A stretch of 64,000 nt of DNA from JAJXWB01 sp037044955 (GCA_037044955.1 JBAOHX010000009.1:124001-188000), one strand, 5' to 3'; positions 9,207 through 17,835 are shown, counted from the first letter of the stretch. Notes: a model not told the origin generated them from the sequence alone. Numbers and translations are program-made.

Positions 9207-9794
9207 TCACAGGCCCTCGATTTTTCGCGCGGCCTCGTCGAGGACGGCGGTGACCTCGCGCAGCGTCGCCTTGTCCGCGCCTTCCTGCGTGAGCCTGCCG
9301 CGGATCGCCATGCCCAGGTTCGTCATCGCGCGACGCACGGAAGCGCCGTCGAACCGTTCGCGCGCGGCGGCGAGGACAGCGAGCTTGGCGAGGACCGCGT
9401 CCACTTCCGCCTTGCTGGCGGCGAGATGCGCGACGCCTTCCACCGTGGCGGCGAAGGCCTTGCGCGCGCCCTCGGACTTCTGCTCGTCGATATGGCCCAT
9501 GTCCTGCAGCAGGGTCAGCGTCGGATAGACGACGCCCGGGCTCGGCGCATAGGCGCCGCCGGTCAGTTCCTCGATCGCGCGGATCAGGTCGTAGCCGTGG
9601 CGCGGCTGGTCCGAGATGAGCTTGAGCAGGACGAGCCGCAACTCGCCCGAATCGAACACCCGGCGCCGGCCGCCGCCTTCGCCGAAGCCTTCGCTCATGA
9701 AGCCGCGCCCGAAGCCGTGGCGGCCGTGGCCCCGCGTCATGAAGAAAAGTCCGCGCGGCCCGCAGCCGCGTTCGTGATTATGTGCATGTCTCAT
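9207..9794 (-). CDS. PadR-family regulator, YqjI-like with His-rich N-terminus
   Basis: A winged-helix PadR domain spans about residues 45-125 (GELRLVLLKLISDQPRHGYD, SPGVVYPTLTLLQDMG), followed by a C-terminal dimerisation helix region. The first 45 residues are rich in His and Gly (MRHAHNHERGCG, RGHGRHGFGRGF). This closely resembles the metal-binding N-terminus of E. coli YqjI, a nickel/iron-responsive repressor. It is expected to repress its own operon with the DUF2218 gene. The ribosome-binding site AGGAGGAA lies just before the start, and a 14-bp perfect palindrome sits about 30 bp upstream. Confidence 0.88.
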   Translation of the reverse strand: MRHAHNHERGCGPRGLFFMTRGHGRHGFGRGFMSEGFGEGGGRRRVFDSGELRLVLLKLISDQPRHGYDLIRAIEELTGGAYAPSPGVVYPTLTLLQDMGHIDEQKSEGARKAFAATVEGVAHLAASKAEVDAVLAKLAVLAAARERFDGASVRRAMTNLGMAIRGRLTQEGADKATLREVTAVLDEAARKIEGL

Positions 9795-9822
9795 GGAATG
9801 TTCCTCCTATTTGAGATAGCAC

Positions 9823-9836
9823 TAAGATATATCTTA
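9823..9836. promoter_or_regulatory. Palindromic operator candidate for the PadR/YqjI-like regulator
   Basis: TAAGATATATCTTA is a perfect 14-bp palindrome in an AT-rich island (9811-9850) inside otherwise GC-rich sequence, between the start of the PadR gene and the divergent gene at 9927. AT-rich dyads are typical PadR operators. Both divergent genes could be controlled from here. Confidence 0.6.
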
Positions 9837-9926
9837 ATATGACTTAAATATGGCGTCGTCGTCGATTTTCTCGCTGTCGGCGCCGGCGCGGCTTGTCGCG
9901 TGCGGCCCGGGCGCGAAATCAACGGC

Positions 9927-10421
9927 ATGTCCGCCTTCTTCCTCCCCAAGACGCATATCGACCTGCTCGTCTCGGCCGCCGTCGAGTGGAAACTGTGGGC
10001 GGCCCGGCCGGACGCCGGCGGCGGCCTCGGCGAGACGGGCGCCGAGCAGGCGGATGCGATCGGACGGATGCTGTGGAAGGAAAACGCCGCTTCTGTCCGC
10101 CACCGCTACGATCTGGCGCCGGGCGGCGAAGAATTGATGGCCTATGCCGAACTCGTCGCCGGCTATCGCTGGGCGCGTTGGTTCGACGTGAATCCGGCGG
10201 CGGTCGTGGGCTTCGTGCGCTGCTACGACTACCAGAGCTGCGAGCACGCCGACTGGCGTCTGTGCGAAGCGCGCGACTTCACGATGCGGCTGATGGCCGA
10301 GGCCGCCGAACGCCTGGCGATGGCGACGCTCGGCGACGACTACCCGTGGTTCGCCGCCGATCCCATGCGCAACGACAATGAAGACGTCGCGCGCCGATGG
10401 GCGACGAAGGCGGAGACATGA
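9927..10421 (+). CDS. Hypothetical protein, Trp- and acid-rich
   Basis: A 164-residue soluble protein with no signal peptide or membrane helix. Conserved-looking stretches are FFLPKTHIDLLVSAAVEW, YRWARWFDVNPAAVVGFVRC and YDYQSCEHADWRLCEARDF, followed by a C-terminal ATLGDDYPWFAADP. I chose the ATG at 9927 over a more upstream ATG at 9900. I do not recognise the family. It is divergent from the YqjI-like regulator and may share its operator region. Confidence 0.6.
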   Translation: MSAFFLPKTHIDLLVSAAVEWKLWAARPDAGGGLGETGAEQADAIGRMLWKENAASVRHRYDLAPGGEELMAYAELVAGYRWARWFDVNPAAVVGFVRCYDYQSCEHADWRLCEARDFTMRLMAEAAERLAMATLGDDYPWFAADPMRNDNEDVARRWATKAET

Positions 10422-10461
10422 TCTCGCGCCGTCGGCATTTCAGTGAATTATATCAGGTAGA

Positions 10462-10537
10462 TGGCTCCCCCGGCAGGACTCGAACCTGCGACCCAGCGAT
10501 TAACAGTCGCTTGCTCTACCGGCTGAGCTACAGGGGA
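10462..10537 (-). tRNA. tRNA-Asn (GTT)
   Basis: A cloverleaf on the minus strand with a 7-bp acceptor stem (TCCCCTG with CGGGGGA), D arm AGCTCAGCCGGTAGAGC, anticodon loop CTGTTAA (anticodon GTT), T loop GGTTCGAGTCC, and an encoded CCA end. Confidence 0.95.
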
Positions 10538-10659
10538 ACATTCCGGTGTGGGCCGTGGCTATAACAAGGTCGTTCGCGATTGCAAAGCGCTAATCGCATC
10601 GCCACGATAAATCCGCTCCTTGCAGAACCGCTTCGCCCTGCGCTATAGCGGCGCCACGA

Positions 10660-10733
10660 GGCCTCGTGGCGGAATGGTTACGCAGAGGACTGCAAATCCT
10701 TGCATCCCGGTTCGATTCCGGGCGAGGCCTCCA
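10660..10733 (+). tRNA. tRNA-Cys (GCA)
   Basis: Acceptor stem GGCCTCG pairs with CGAGGCC. The anticodon loop is CTGCAAA (anticodon GCA), the T arm is CCCGGTTCGATTCCGGG, the discriminator is T, and CCA is encoded. At 74 nt it has the short form typical of tRNA-Cys. Confidence 0.95.
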
Positions 10734-10755
10734 CTCTTCCAGCCATTCGCGCCTT

Positions 10756-11607
10756 CTAGACATTTGCGGAAGCGTCCGCCGTCTTGTTCTGGCGCTTCGG
10801 CGTCAGGCCGCTGGCGATGGCGATTTTCTCGTATTCCGCGCGCACGATCTCCGGCGAATAGAACCGCTCCAGCCGCCGCACGGTGAAATGGCCCTTGGCC
10901 AGCGACTGGAAATGATCGGTGAAGGCGACATTGACCGCCGCGCCGCCCACCGCGCCGATCAGCGGCACGGCCTGCGCGGCGAGCTTCTGCGACACGACCA
11001 CGCCGAAGCGGCCGGCGATCTGGCCGAGCAGGCGCACCAGCACCGGCGCCGCCTCGTCGACCACGCCCTTCTGCGCGACATAGGCGGCTGCCTCCGACAC
11101 CGACTTGGCGAGCAGGCCGCGCATGGCGAAATAGCCGCCGTCCATGAGATCGGCGCTTGCGCTGTGTCCGCCGAGCGCGAACACCTGCAGGCAGGCGAGC
11201 GCGGCTTCGGGCTTCGTCAGGTCCTCGCCCTCGCCGCGCGCGATATCGGCGATCGAGCGCAGCATCACGGTGGTGGAAACGGGCAGTTCCAGAGGCAGGC
11301 TCGCAAGTCCGAAAGCGCCGCCCGCCGCGCCGGAGGCCGCGGCCAGCGTGCGGTGGAAGGCGCGGCTGTCCTTCTGCGGCCTGTTCTTGAGGCTCGACAG
11401 CGCGACATGCATGGCCGCCTTCAGCGCGGAGGTCGCCGCCTTGGAGACCGCCGTCGACACTTTCGCCGGCACGAGCTTGCCGGCCAGTTCGATCTGCCGG
11501 CCGAGCAGGGCGGTGGCGCGCGCGGCGAAACTGGTTTTTTCCAGCGCCTCAACCGCATTGGCGAGCGCGGCGAGGTCGGCGGGGGTCATCGGGGAAGGGG
11601 AGGCCAT
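10756..11607 (-). CDS. EcsC family protein
   Basis: The 283-residue protein carries the EcsC signature: SGAAGGAFGLASLPLELPVSTT, then MLRSIADIARGEGEDL, and a C-terminal glycine-rich membrane-associated stretch QAVPLIGAVGGAAVNVAFTDH. EcsC-domain proteins are widespread and poorly understood; the name comes from a Bacillus ABC-exporter locus, but no transporter genes are adjacent. Membrane association is inferred from the amphipathic Gly/Ala helices. The gene is complete and apparently monocistronic. Confidence 0.85.
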   Translation of the reverse strand: MASPSPMTPADLAALANAVEALEKTSFAARATALLGRQIELAGKLVPAKVSTAVSKAATSALKAAMHVALSSLKNRPQKDSRAFHRTLAAASGAAGGAFGLASLPLELPVSTTVMLRSIADIARGEGEDLTKPEAALACLQVFALGGHSASADLMDGGYFAMRGLLAKSVSEAAAYVAQKGVVDEAAPVLVRLLGQIAGRFGVVVSQKLAAQAVPLIGAVGGAAVNVAFTDHFQSLAKGHFTVRRLERFYSPEIVRAEYEKIAIASGLTPKRQNKTADASANV

Positions 11608-12002
11608 TGCATTCTCCGCGGGCGAAAGCCGGGCGCACGAAACATCGGGTGGCTCTCCGCATGTTGCAAGAGCGCAACGCGCCCGTCGGGAGAAACCGCC
11701 TGCCGCTGCGTTCGATCCGCCGAATTAACGATTTGGACCCCCGCCCCGTTAACCTCTTGCCCGCGCGCCGCCACGAAAGCGGCGCGCAGCCGCCGCACGG
11801 CTGAATCGGACGCAGGCGCGAAACGCCCGAAACCGCTGGCAGGCAGGGGCGCCTCGAGGAGCGCGGCCGAGGCCCGTTGAGGCTTCGTTATACTAAACCC
11901 CGTCAACCCGAAATCTGAACGTATTCGCGTAAAAAGCGCGCATTTCGCTTCAATCGATCTCGACGGGCCACGCGCATTCTGTCCCCAACAACGGGGATCG
12001 AC
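11608..12002. other. 395-bp intergenic region between divergent genes
   Basis: No open frame looks coding. It contains a perfect GC hairpin at 11763-11787 (GCGCGCCGC, 7-nt loop, GCGGCGCGC), TTAAC-containing sequence near 11727 and 11754, and an AT-richer stretch at 11885-11935 that may hold the promoter of the gene at 12003 (TATACT at 11890). A GGGGAT ribosome-binding site precedes the ATG at 12003. I see no firm -35/-10 pair. Confidence 0.4.
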
Positions 12003-12623
12003 ATGTTCTTCAAATTTGCCAAAGCGATTTTCGGAGCCGGCCTGGTGGCCGCGGCGGCGCTCGCCGTCAGCCCGAGCTTCGCCGGCCCGGACAATGTGGG
12101 CTGGGCGCCGGTCGGCGGCGTCACCAGCGTGCCCTACGGCTGGGTCGACTTCTGCCAGCGCTACAAGGGCGAATGCGACTCGCCCGCCACCATGCCGCGC
12201 AACATCGAGCTCGGCGCCAAGGCGCTGCGCGAGATCGAACGCATCAACCGCTGGGTCAACAAGAACATCGAATCCGTGTCCGACATGGACCATTGGGGCG
12301 TCATCGACCAGTGGGACTATCCCACCGACGGCAAGGGCGATTGCGAGGACTACGTGCTTCTCAAGCGCAAGCTGCTGGCCGAGCAGGGCTTCCCCATCCA
12401 GTCGCTGCTGGTCACGGTGGTCAAGGACAAGAACAACGACGGCCACGCGGTTCTCACCGTGCGCACCGATCACGGCGACTACGTGCTCGACAACATGAAC
12501 GACGAGGTCAAGGGCTGGAAGCAGACGGGCTACCGCTTCGTCAAGCGCCAGAGCCAGGCCGACATGAACACCTGGGTTTCGATCGGCGAGCCGACCAGCG
12601 CGCCGGCCTACGTCTCCCGCTGA
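12003..12623 (+). CDS. Periplasmic transglutaminase-like cysteine peptidase (BTLCP)
   Basis: After a signal peptide (cleavage after SFA near residue 27) follows a bacterial transglutaminase-like cysteine proteinase domain. The catalytic triad is visible: C114 in GKGDCEDY, H148 in NDGHAVL and D163 in VLDNMND. The family includes LapG, which cleaves biofilm adhesins and is controlled by LapD. No lapA or lapD homologue is in the window, so this is better called a BTLCP of unknown substrate. At 206 residues it has the typical length for alphaproteobacterial members. Confidence 0.88.
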   Translation: MFFKFAKAIFGAGLVAAAALAVSPSFAGPDNVGWAPVGGVTSVPYGWVDFCQRYKGECDSPATMPRNIELGAKALREIERINRWVNKNIESVSDMDHWGVIDQWDYPTDGKGDCEDYVLLKRKLLAEQGFPIQSLLVTVVKDKNNDGHAVLTVRTDHGDYVLDNMNDEVKGWKQTGYRFVKRQSQADMNTWVSIGEPTSAPAYVSR

Positions 12624-12640
12624 TATCTTCGAGGCTCGCG

Positions 12641-12675
12641 GAAGGCCCGGCGCCGAAAGGCCGCCGGGCCTTTTG
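12641..12675 (+). terminator. Rho-independent terminator
   Basis: AAGGCCCGGCG and CGCCGGGCCTT form a GC-rich hairpin closed by a CGAAAGG loop and followed by TTTTGC, 20 bp after the BTLCP stop codon. Confidence 0.82.
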
Positions 12676-12801
12676 CGTTCAGCCGCGGTTCAGCGACGCC
12701 GGCCTATCGCAGATCGCGTCGATGCGGCCGTTGACCGGGCGGCTGAATCGAAAGACGCTCGCCGCGCGAATATTTCGCGTCGCCCACAAGGGAGAATTTG
12801 C

Positions 12802-13296
12802 ATGTTGATCCGTTTCGCGGCCCCTGCGCTCGCGCTGGCCTTCGCCGGCTTTGCGGCGGCCGGGCCTGCGCACGCCCAGGCCAGTGTCATGCAGGACTGC
12901 GGCAAGGAATATCAGGCGGCCAAATCCGCCAACACGCTCGGCGGCAAGAGCTGGAACGAATATCTGAAGGACTGCCGCGTGCGTCACGGCAGCGGCGCTG
13001 CGGCTGCTCCTGCCGCTGCGCCGGCGGCCAAGCCCGCGGCGGAAAAGCCGGCGGCGGCCAATCCGCTGAAGCCCGCCGGCGCCGCGACCGCGGCCGCGCC
13101 CGCCCCGAGCGGCCCCGCGGTCTTCCCGTCCAAGGTCGATGCGAAATACGCCAGCGAGCCGCCCTCCAAGCAGCGCATGAAGACCTGCCTCGACCAGTAC
13201 AACGTCAACAAGGCCGGCGCCGGCAACGGCGGCCTGAAATGGATCCAGAAGGGCGGCGGCTATTACAGCGAATGCAACAAGCGCCTGAAGGGCTGA
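12802..13296 (+). CDS. Secreted Ala/Pro-rich cysteine-containing protein
   Basis: The 164-residue product has a signal peptide (MLIRFAAPALALAFAGFAAA, cleavage after AHA). Two cysteine-bearing modules (MQDCGKEYQAAKSA...YLKDCRVRHG and MKTCLDQYNVNKA...YYSECNKRLKG) flank a low-complexity Ala/Pro/Lys linker of about 60 residues. The paired Cx(n)C helical modules resemble those in small PsiF-like periplasmic proteins, but the similarity is weak and no function is claimed. The ribosome-binding site AAGGGAGAA precedes the ATG at 12802. Confidence 0.72.
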   Translation: MLIRFAAPALALAFAGFAAAGPAHAQASVMQDCGKEYQAAKSANTLGGKSWNEYLKDCRVRHGSGAAAAPAAAPAAKPAAEKPAAANPLKPAGAATAAAPAPSGPAVFPSKVDAKYASEPPSKQRMKTCLDQYNVNKAGAGNGGLKWIQKGGGYYSECNKRLKG

Positions 13297-13320
13297 TCGC
13301 CCGCGCCTGACGAAACGACG

Positions 13321-13352
13321 ACGCCCCGGACGAAAATCCGGGGCGTTTTCTT
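13321..13352. terminator. Bidirectional rho-independent terminator
   Basis: ACGCCCCGGA, a CGAAAA loop, and TCCGGGGCGT make a perfect 10-bp stem followed by TTTCTTT, between converging genes. Confidence 0.88.
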
Positions 13353-13357
13353 TGGCC

Positions 13358-13939
13358 TCAGTGCGCCGCGCCGCCGACGTAGGCGGAGGCCGCGACCGCG
13401 ATGCCGACGCCGGCCAGGATCATCGAGGCGTACCACGGCCAGCGCTGGCCGCGCGTGATGATCGCCACCGTCGCGACCGCGATCGAAATGTGCAGCATCG
13501 TCACCGCGATCGTCAGCACGTGGTGGCGATGGGCGTGGCCGTCGCTGGCGTGCAGGCGCTCCTCGGACCTCTTCTCGAAATCCTCGGCCTGCTTCTTCAC
13601 GTCGTCCTGCTCGGTTCCGTAGCGCTTGGCCTGCTTGGCGAAATCGTCCGCCTTCGGGCCGCCGCCGGCGGCCGCGATCTCGTACATGTTCTTCTTCATG
13701 CTCTTGGCCTGGAAGAAGTTCCAGGCGTCCGTCGCCTTGTTCTGAAGGAGCACGGCCTCGTTCTTGGCGACCGTCACGCCGGATGTCTCGATCGTCTCGA
13801 GCGAACCGACGGAGGCCGCGAGCACGGCGAGGATCGCGACCGTGATCGACACTTTCGTGATGAAATTGTCGTTGGCGTGCGCCGCATGTTCGGCGTGTTC
13901 GAGATGCTCGAAATGCTCGGTCGTTCCGTGCTCGGCCAT
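13358..13939 (-). CDS. DUF4337 membrane protein
   Basis: A 193-residue protein. A His/Glu-rich N-terminus (MAEHGTTEHFEHLEHAEHAA) precedes a transmembrane helix (SITVAILAVLAASVGSLET), a cytosolic or periplasmic coiled-coil-like middle (KNEAVLLQNKATDAWNFFQA), a second His patch, and two closing transmembrane helices. Order and spacing match DUF4337. Function is unknown; the double His clusters suggest metal contact, which is inference only. Confidence 0.82.
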   Translation of the reverse strand: MAEHGTTEHFEHLEHAEHAAHANDNFITKVSITVAILAVLAASVGSLETIETSGVTVAKNEAVLLQNKATDAWNFFQAKSMKKNMYEIAAAGGGPKADDFAKQAKRYGTEQDDVKKQAEDFEKRSEERLHASDGHAHRHHVLTIAVTMLHISIAVATVAIITRGQRWPWYASMILAGVGIAVAASAYVGGAAH

Positions 13940-14194
13940 TCATTCCCCCTTTGCGCTTTCTGCGTGGCGCTTCGCTTCGTCCGGGTCCTCGTTATCGCGG
14001 CCAAACCGCCGGATGCAAGGGAGAAGGAACGACCCCGGGAGCCGGGCGCGGCGAATGTGGCCGCGCGCAATGCCCCGGACGCGACGAATTGGCAGCTCGT
14101 TCGACGCGTCGGGGCGGGGCCGATCGCGTGGACAGGGCGTGTGCGACGCCATATAAGGGCGGCGTTCATTTCAGCCGCCCTACGGGAGCGTTCG

Positions 14195-14893
14195 ATGCAG
14201 GGTCAGGTAGCCGCTGTTTCCGCAGAAGATTTTGCGGCGCTGCGCCGTACGGCGATCGACTGCCAGATCCGCCCCTTCGGCGTCGCCGACCAGCACATCC
14301 TCGCCGCCTTTCTCGACATCCCGCGTGAGATATTCGTGCCGGCCGGCTTCGAGCCCGTCGCCTATGCCGATATCGAGCTGAACTGCCCGCTGGCGGACGG
14401 CAAGGGCGTGCGTCCCATGCTGATGCCTCTGGTGCTCGCCCGCCTTCTGCAGGCCGCCGAAATCGGTCCGGCCGACCGCGCGCTGGATGTCGCCGGCGCC
14501 TCCGGCTACGCCGCCGCCGTGCTGGCGGGTCTGGCCGGCTCGGTCGTCGCGCTCGAATCGGACGAGGCTCTTTCCAGGGCCGCCGCCGGCCATTTCGCAT
14601 CGCTCGGGCTTTCCAACGTCGAGGCCGTCTGCGGGCCGCTGGCCGAGGGCTGCGCCGCCAAGGGCCCGTTCGACGTCATCGTCGTCAACGGCGCGGCGCA
14701 GCAGGGCCTCGACAAGCTCGTCGCCCAGCTTGCGCAGGGCGGCCGCATGGTCGTGCTCAAGCCTCATGCCGCCGGCTCGGGCCGCGCCTTCGTCTACCGC
14801 AAGGACGGCGACACGGTGTCCGAGCGCGCCCTGTTCGAGGCCGCCGGCAAGCTCCTTCCCGAGTTCGCCGCCGCTCCGGCCTTCGTGTTCTGA
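14195..14893 (+). CDS. pcm: Protein-L-isoaspartate O-methyltransferase-like protein
   Basis: The 232-residue protein aligns by eye with the Pcm/PIMT family: MLMPLVLARLLQAAEI corresponds to the PIMT start of the SAM fold and ALDVAGASGYAAAVLA to motif I. The usual active-site S/T-x-P region is replaced by ELNCPLADGKGVRPM. Motif I also lacks the canonical GxGxG, a feature shared with Rhizobiales copies placed just upstream of tolC. Repair of isoaspartyl residues is therefore uncertain. TolC follows 200 bp downstream on the same strand. Confidence 0.8.
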   Translation: MQGQVAAVSAEDFAALRRTAIDCQIRPFGVADQHILAAFLDIPREIFVPAGFEPVAYADIELNCPLADGKGVRPMLMPLVLARLLQAAEIGPADRALDVAGASGYAAAVLAGLAGSVVALESDEALSRAAAGHFASLGLSNVEAVCGPLAEGCAAKGPFDVIVVNGAAQQGLDKLVAQLAQGGRMVVLKPHAAGSGRAFVYRKDGDTVSERALFEAAGKLLPEFAAAPAFVF

Positions 14894-15094
14894 AGGGCTG
14901 GCGAGCGGGCGAGACGATTCGTCGCGTACCGTGTTGTGTCGTATTTTTGCAGCGTACGGTCAGTTTCTTCCCGCGCGCGGGCTGCGTGGGATGCAATTGG
15001 TTCGTATGGCGCTAAACTGTCTGGCAGAACAGGCGGCTTCGGCCGTCGGACAAGAACTGGACGCCGCCTTCTGGCGGCGCGTGAGGTTGAAACG

Positions 15095-16582
15095 ATGCGT
15101 AAGTGCGAAGCGGCGTCGGCCGGCCTTCCGGCTGTCGGGGCCGGGCGTGGCGTCGAGCGCCGGGAGCGTGCAACTCTCCGGATTGCCGCGCTTGCGGGCG
15201 TTGCGATCGTGTCGCTTGCGATTGCGCCGGCCAGCGCCGAGACCATGTCCAGCGCGCTCGCCCGCGCCTATGCCTCCAACCCCGACATCAACCAGCAGCG
15301 CGCGGCGGTGCGCGGCCTCGACGAGAACGTTCCCAAGGCGAAGTCCGGCTGGCTGCCGAAGGTCAGCGCCACGGCGTCCGTCGGCGCGCAATACACCTAC
15401 CTGCGCGTCGCGCCGACGCGCATCGACGAATCGCATCTGACCCGCCAGCGTCCGAACGGCCAGAAATACGACGACGCCACGCCGCGCGGTTACGGCGTGA
15501 CGGCGAGCGAAACCCTGTTCGACGGCTTTCGCACGCTGAATTCGGTGCGACAGGCCGAATCGCAGGCGTTCGGCGCGCGCGAGACCATGCGCAACACCGA
15601 GCAGACCATCCTGCTCAACGCCGCGACGTCGTACATGAACGTTCTGCGCGACACGGCGGTCGTGAACCTGCGCAAGAACAACATCAGCGTGCTCGAAGAG
15701 CAGCTTCGCCAGACCCGCGACCGCTTCCAGGTCGGCGAGGTCACGCGCACCGACGTGGCGCAGGCCGAAGCGAGCCTCGCGCAGTCGCGCTCCGATTTCT
15801 TCGCGGCGCAGGCGCTCCTGCGCGCCTCGGTGGCGGCCTTCCGCCAATATGTCGGCATCGAGCCGAAGAACCTTTCGCCCGCCAAGAGCGTCGAAGGCCT
15901 GCTGCCCAAGCTGTTGAAGGCGGCCGTCGACGTCTCGCAGGTCGAGCACCCCGCGATCGGCTCGGCCCTGCACAATGTCGACGTCGCCGCCTATGCGGTG
16001 AAGGTCGCCGAAGCCGCTCTCTATCCGACCGTTTCAGTCAACGGCTCGGTCAATCGCCAGCTCGATTCGCAGGGCCTCACCGGCCAGAAGCTGTTCACCG
16101 CCTCGGTCAGCGGCCAGATCAACGTCCCGATCTACCAGGGCGGCTCCGAATACGCGTCGATCCGCCAGGCCAAGGAGCAGCTCGGCCAGGCGCGCCTCAA
16201 CGCCGATCTCGCGCGCGATCAGGTGCGCGCGCTCGTCGTCACCAACTGGGGCCAGCTCGAGACCGCGAAAGCCCAGCTCATTTCCGGACAGGCGGCGGTG
16301 ACCGCGGCCGAAATCGCGCTCAACGGCATTCGCGAGGAGGCCAAGGTCGGCCAGCGCACGACCTTCGACGTTCTCACCGCGCAACAGACGCTGCTCAATA
16401 CGCGCGTTACGCTGGTGACGGCGCAGCGCGACCGCGTCGTCGCGTCCTACGCCGTCCTCTCCGCCATGGGCCATCTGTCGGCGGACCGGCTCAACCTGAC
16501 GGCGCAATTGTACGATCCCACCGTCCATTTCGATCAGGTGAAAAGCAAACTGATCGGCACGGGCACGCCGGACGGCCGCTGA
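15095..16582 (+). CDS. tolC: TolC family outer-membrane efflux protein
   Basis: A 495-residue protein with a signal peptide (hydrophobic core AALAGVAIVSLAIAPASA) and two repeated outer-membrane efflux domains (about residues 60-270 and 280-480). Motifs include ALARAYASNPDINQQRAAVR, the GVTASETLFDGFRT beta-barrel stretch and TTFDVLTAQQTLLNTRVTL. It forms a trimeric outer-membrane channel for type I secretion and efflux. No inner-membrane partner is in the window, as usual for shared TolC. The start at 15095 gives a correct signal peptide; the open frame upstream of it is not needed. Confidence 0.92.
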   Translation: MRKCEAASAGLPAVGAGRGVERRERATLRIAALAGVAIVSLAIAPASAETMSSALARAYASNPDINQQRAAVRGLDENVPKAKSGWLPKVSATASVGAQYTYLRVAPTRIDESHLTRQRPNGQKYDDATPRGYGVTASETLFDGFRTLNSVRQAESQAFGARETMRNTEQTILLNAATSYMNVLRDTAVVNLRKNNISVLEEQLRQTRDRFQVGEVTRTDVAQAEASLAQSRSDFFAAQALLRASVAAFRQYVGIEPKNLSPAKSVEGLLPKLLKAAVDVSQVEHPAIGSALHNVDVAAYAVKVAEAALYPTVSVNGSVNRQLDSQGLTGQKLFTASVSGQINVPIYQGGSEYASIRQAKEQLGQARLNADLARDQVRALVVTNWGQLETAKAQLISGQAAVTAAEIALNGIREEAKVGQRTTFDVLTAQQTLLNTRVTLVTAQRDRVVASYAVLSAMGHLSADRLNLTAQLYDPTVHFDQVKSKLIGTGTPDGR

Positions 16583-16660
16583 AGCATCGCGCAAAACCTG
16601 AAATCGCGCAGTCCACAGGCGGCGCGGCCACGCGTGTTGCGCGGCCTTGTTGCGCATGAG

Positions 16661-16677
16661 ACGTTCGATTCGAACGT
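16661..16677. repeat. Short inverted repeat upstream of popZ
   Basis: ACGTTCGA and TCGAACGT flank a single T about 70 bp before popZ. The centre contains a GANTC methylation site (GATTC) and a second GANTC lies about 8 bp further on. Cell-cycle regulation through CcrM methylation or a dyad-binding regulator is possible but unproven. Confidence 0.4.
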
Positions 16678-16749
16678 ACGTCGTGATTCGCGGCGTCGCA
16701 GCGGATCGCCGCGATCGCGACAGCGCACAGGGCAGAGTACATAGCCGCC

Positions 16750-17751
16750 ATGAACGCAGCCAATGCCCCCATTGCCTCGCAGCTCGAGAATGAACGCCGC
16801 GCGCACGAGCCGTCGATGGAAGAAATACTCGCCTCGATCCGCAAGATCATCGCCGACGACGACGCGCTGCCGCTGAGCCGGTCGCCGGCCGCGCCGCGCC
16901 TGTTCGAAACCAACGTCACGCCCTTCGCGCCGCCGCCCCAACCGGCTCCGGCGCGCGAGGCGGTCGCGCCGGCCGAAGCTCCGGTGGACGCCGAACCGCC
17001 GCAGGCGCGCGACGAAGCGCCCGCATTTGCCGCGCCGGCGCCGACAGCGGCGACGAGCGAGCCGGCCTCCGCGGAGATCGCGGAGGATCGGTCCGTCGCG
17101 CCCGATGTCAGGCTCGACGCTGCCGAAGTCAGTTCCGGCGTTCCCGAAGTTCAGATCGACATCCCCGAAGTTCGCCTCGATGCGTCCGAAATCCGGCTCG
17201 ACGCGTCGGAGATGGAATCATTCGCCGAAGTCGGCCGCGAGCTCGCGCGCCTCGACGCGCCGGCGCAGCGCGATGAGGACGCGGAGCAGGGCGAGACCTT
17301 GCGCGCGGCTCTCGATGCGCCCGTGGAGATGGAGAGCGCCGCCGACGCGTCCGACGACGAAGTGAACCCCGTTCCGCATGAAGAAAGCTACGAGGAGCCA
17401 TTCGCCGGGGCCGAACCGGCAATCGAGCCCGAGCGGATGATCCTGCCGGAGCCGCCGCGTTTCTTCGAGGCGGCGCGCGATCACGCCGTTGCCGCGAGCG
17501 CGGCTCCCGCGGTCGAGCATGCGCCCGCCGGGATGGGCGCGATGCTTTCGGCGGAGGCCAATGCCTCCGTCGCCTCGGCTTTCCAGGCGCTGTCGGCGAG
17601 CGTCCAGATCGCGAGCGCGGAAGCGGTCGACCGCCATGTGCGCGACATGCTGCGGCCGATGCTCAAGCAATGGCTCGACGACAATCTTCCCGTCATGGTC
17701 GAACGTCTGGTGCGCGCGGAGATCGAGCGCGTGGCGCGCGGGGGAAGATAG
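16750..17751 (+). CDS. popZ: Polar organizing protein Z (PopZ, DUF2497)
   Basis: The 333-residue protein begins with the PopZ N-terminal interaction helix (EPSMEEILASIRKIIADDD). A long acidic, Pro/Ala-rich disordered spacer of about 200 residues follows. It ends with the conserved oligomerisation module (VDRHVRDMLRPMLKQWLDDN, LPVMVERLVRAEIERVARG). PopZ forms polar condensates that anchor the chromosome centromere and recruit cell-cycle proteins. Most Caulobacter-type PopZ are shorter (about 177 residues); long spacers are usual in Hyphomicrobiales. A short internal repeat of VR(L/I)D(A/I) units (residues about 118-157) builds the spacer. Confidence 0.9.
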   Translation: MNAANAPIASQLENERRAHEPSMEEILASIRKIIADDDALPLSRSPAAPRLFETNVTPFAPPPQPAPAREAVAPAEAPVDAEPPQARDEAPAFAAPAPTAATSEPASAEIAEDRSVAPDVRLDAAEVSSGVPEVQIDIPEVRLDASEIRLDASEMESFAEVGRELARLDAPAQRDEDAEQGETLRAALDAPVEMESAADASDDEVNPVPHEESYEEPFAGAEPAIEPERMILPEPPRFFEAARDHAVAASAAPAVEHAPAGMGAMLSAEANASVASAFQALSASVQIASAEAVDRHVRDMLRPMLKQWLDDNLPVMVERLVRAEIERVARGGR

Positions 17752-17797
17752 TTCTTGCGTTGATTTCCGGCGCTTTCGCGGACGCTTGCACGAAATC

Positions 17798-17813
17798 TTA
17801 ACGCGACGCTAAC
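17798..17813 (+). promoter_or_regulatory. CtrA-like site upstream of ftsB
   Basis: TTAA, seven bases, then CTAAC at 17798-17813 differs at one position from the CtrA consensus TTAA-N7-TTAAC. It lies 22 bp before the ftsB start. Cell-cycle control of a division gene is plausible, but a one-mismatch hit is weak. Confidence 0.35.
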
Positions 17814-17835
17814 CGTCTTCGTCCAACCATTCTTC

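Noticed and set aside
10462..10733. tRNA pair as an integration site for a genomic island
   Set aside because: No integrase, no direct repeat of a tRNA 3' end, and flanking genes have the same base composition.
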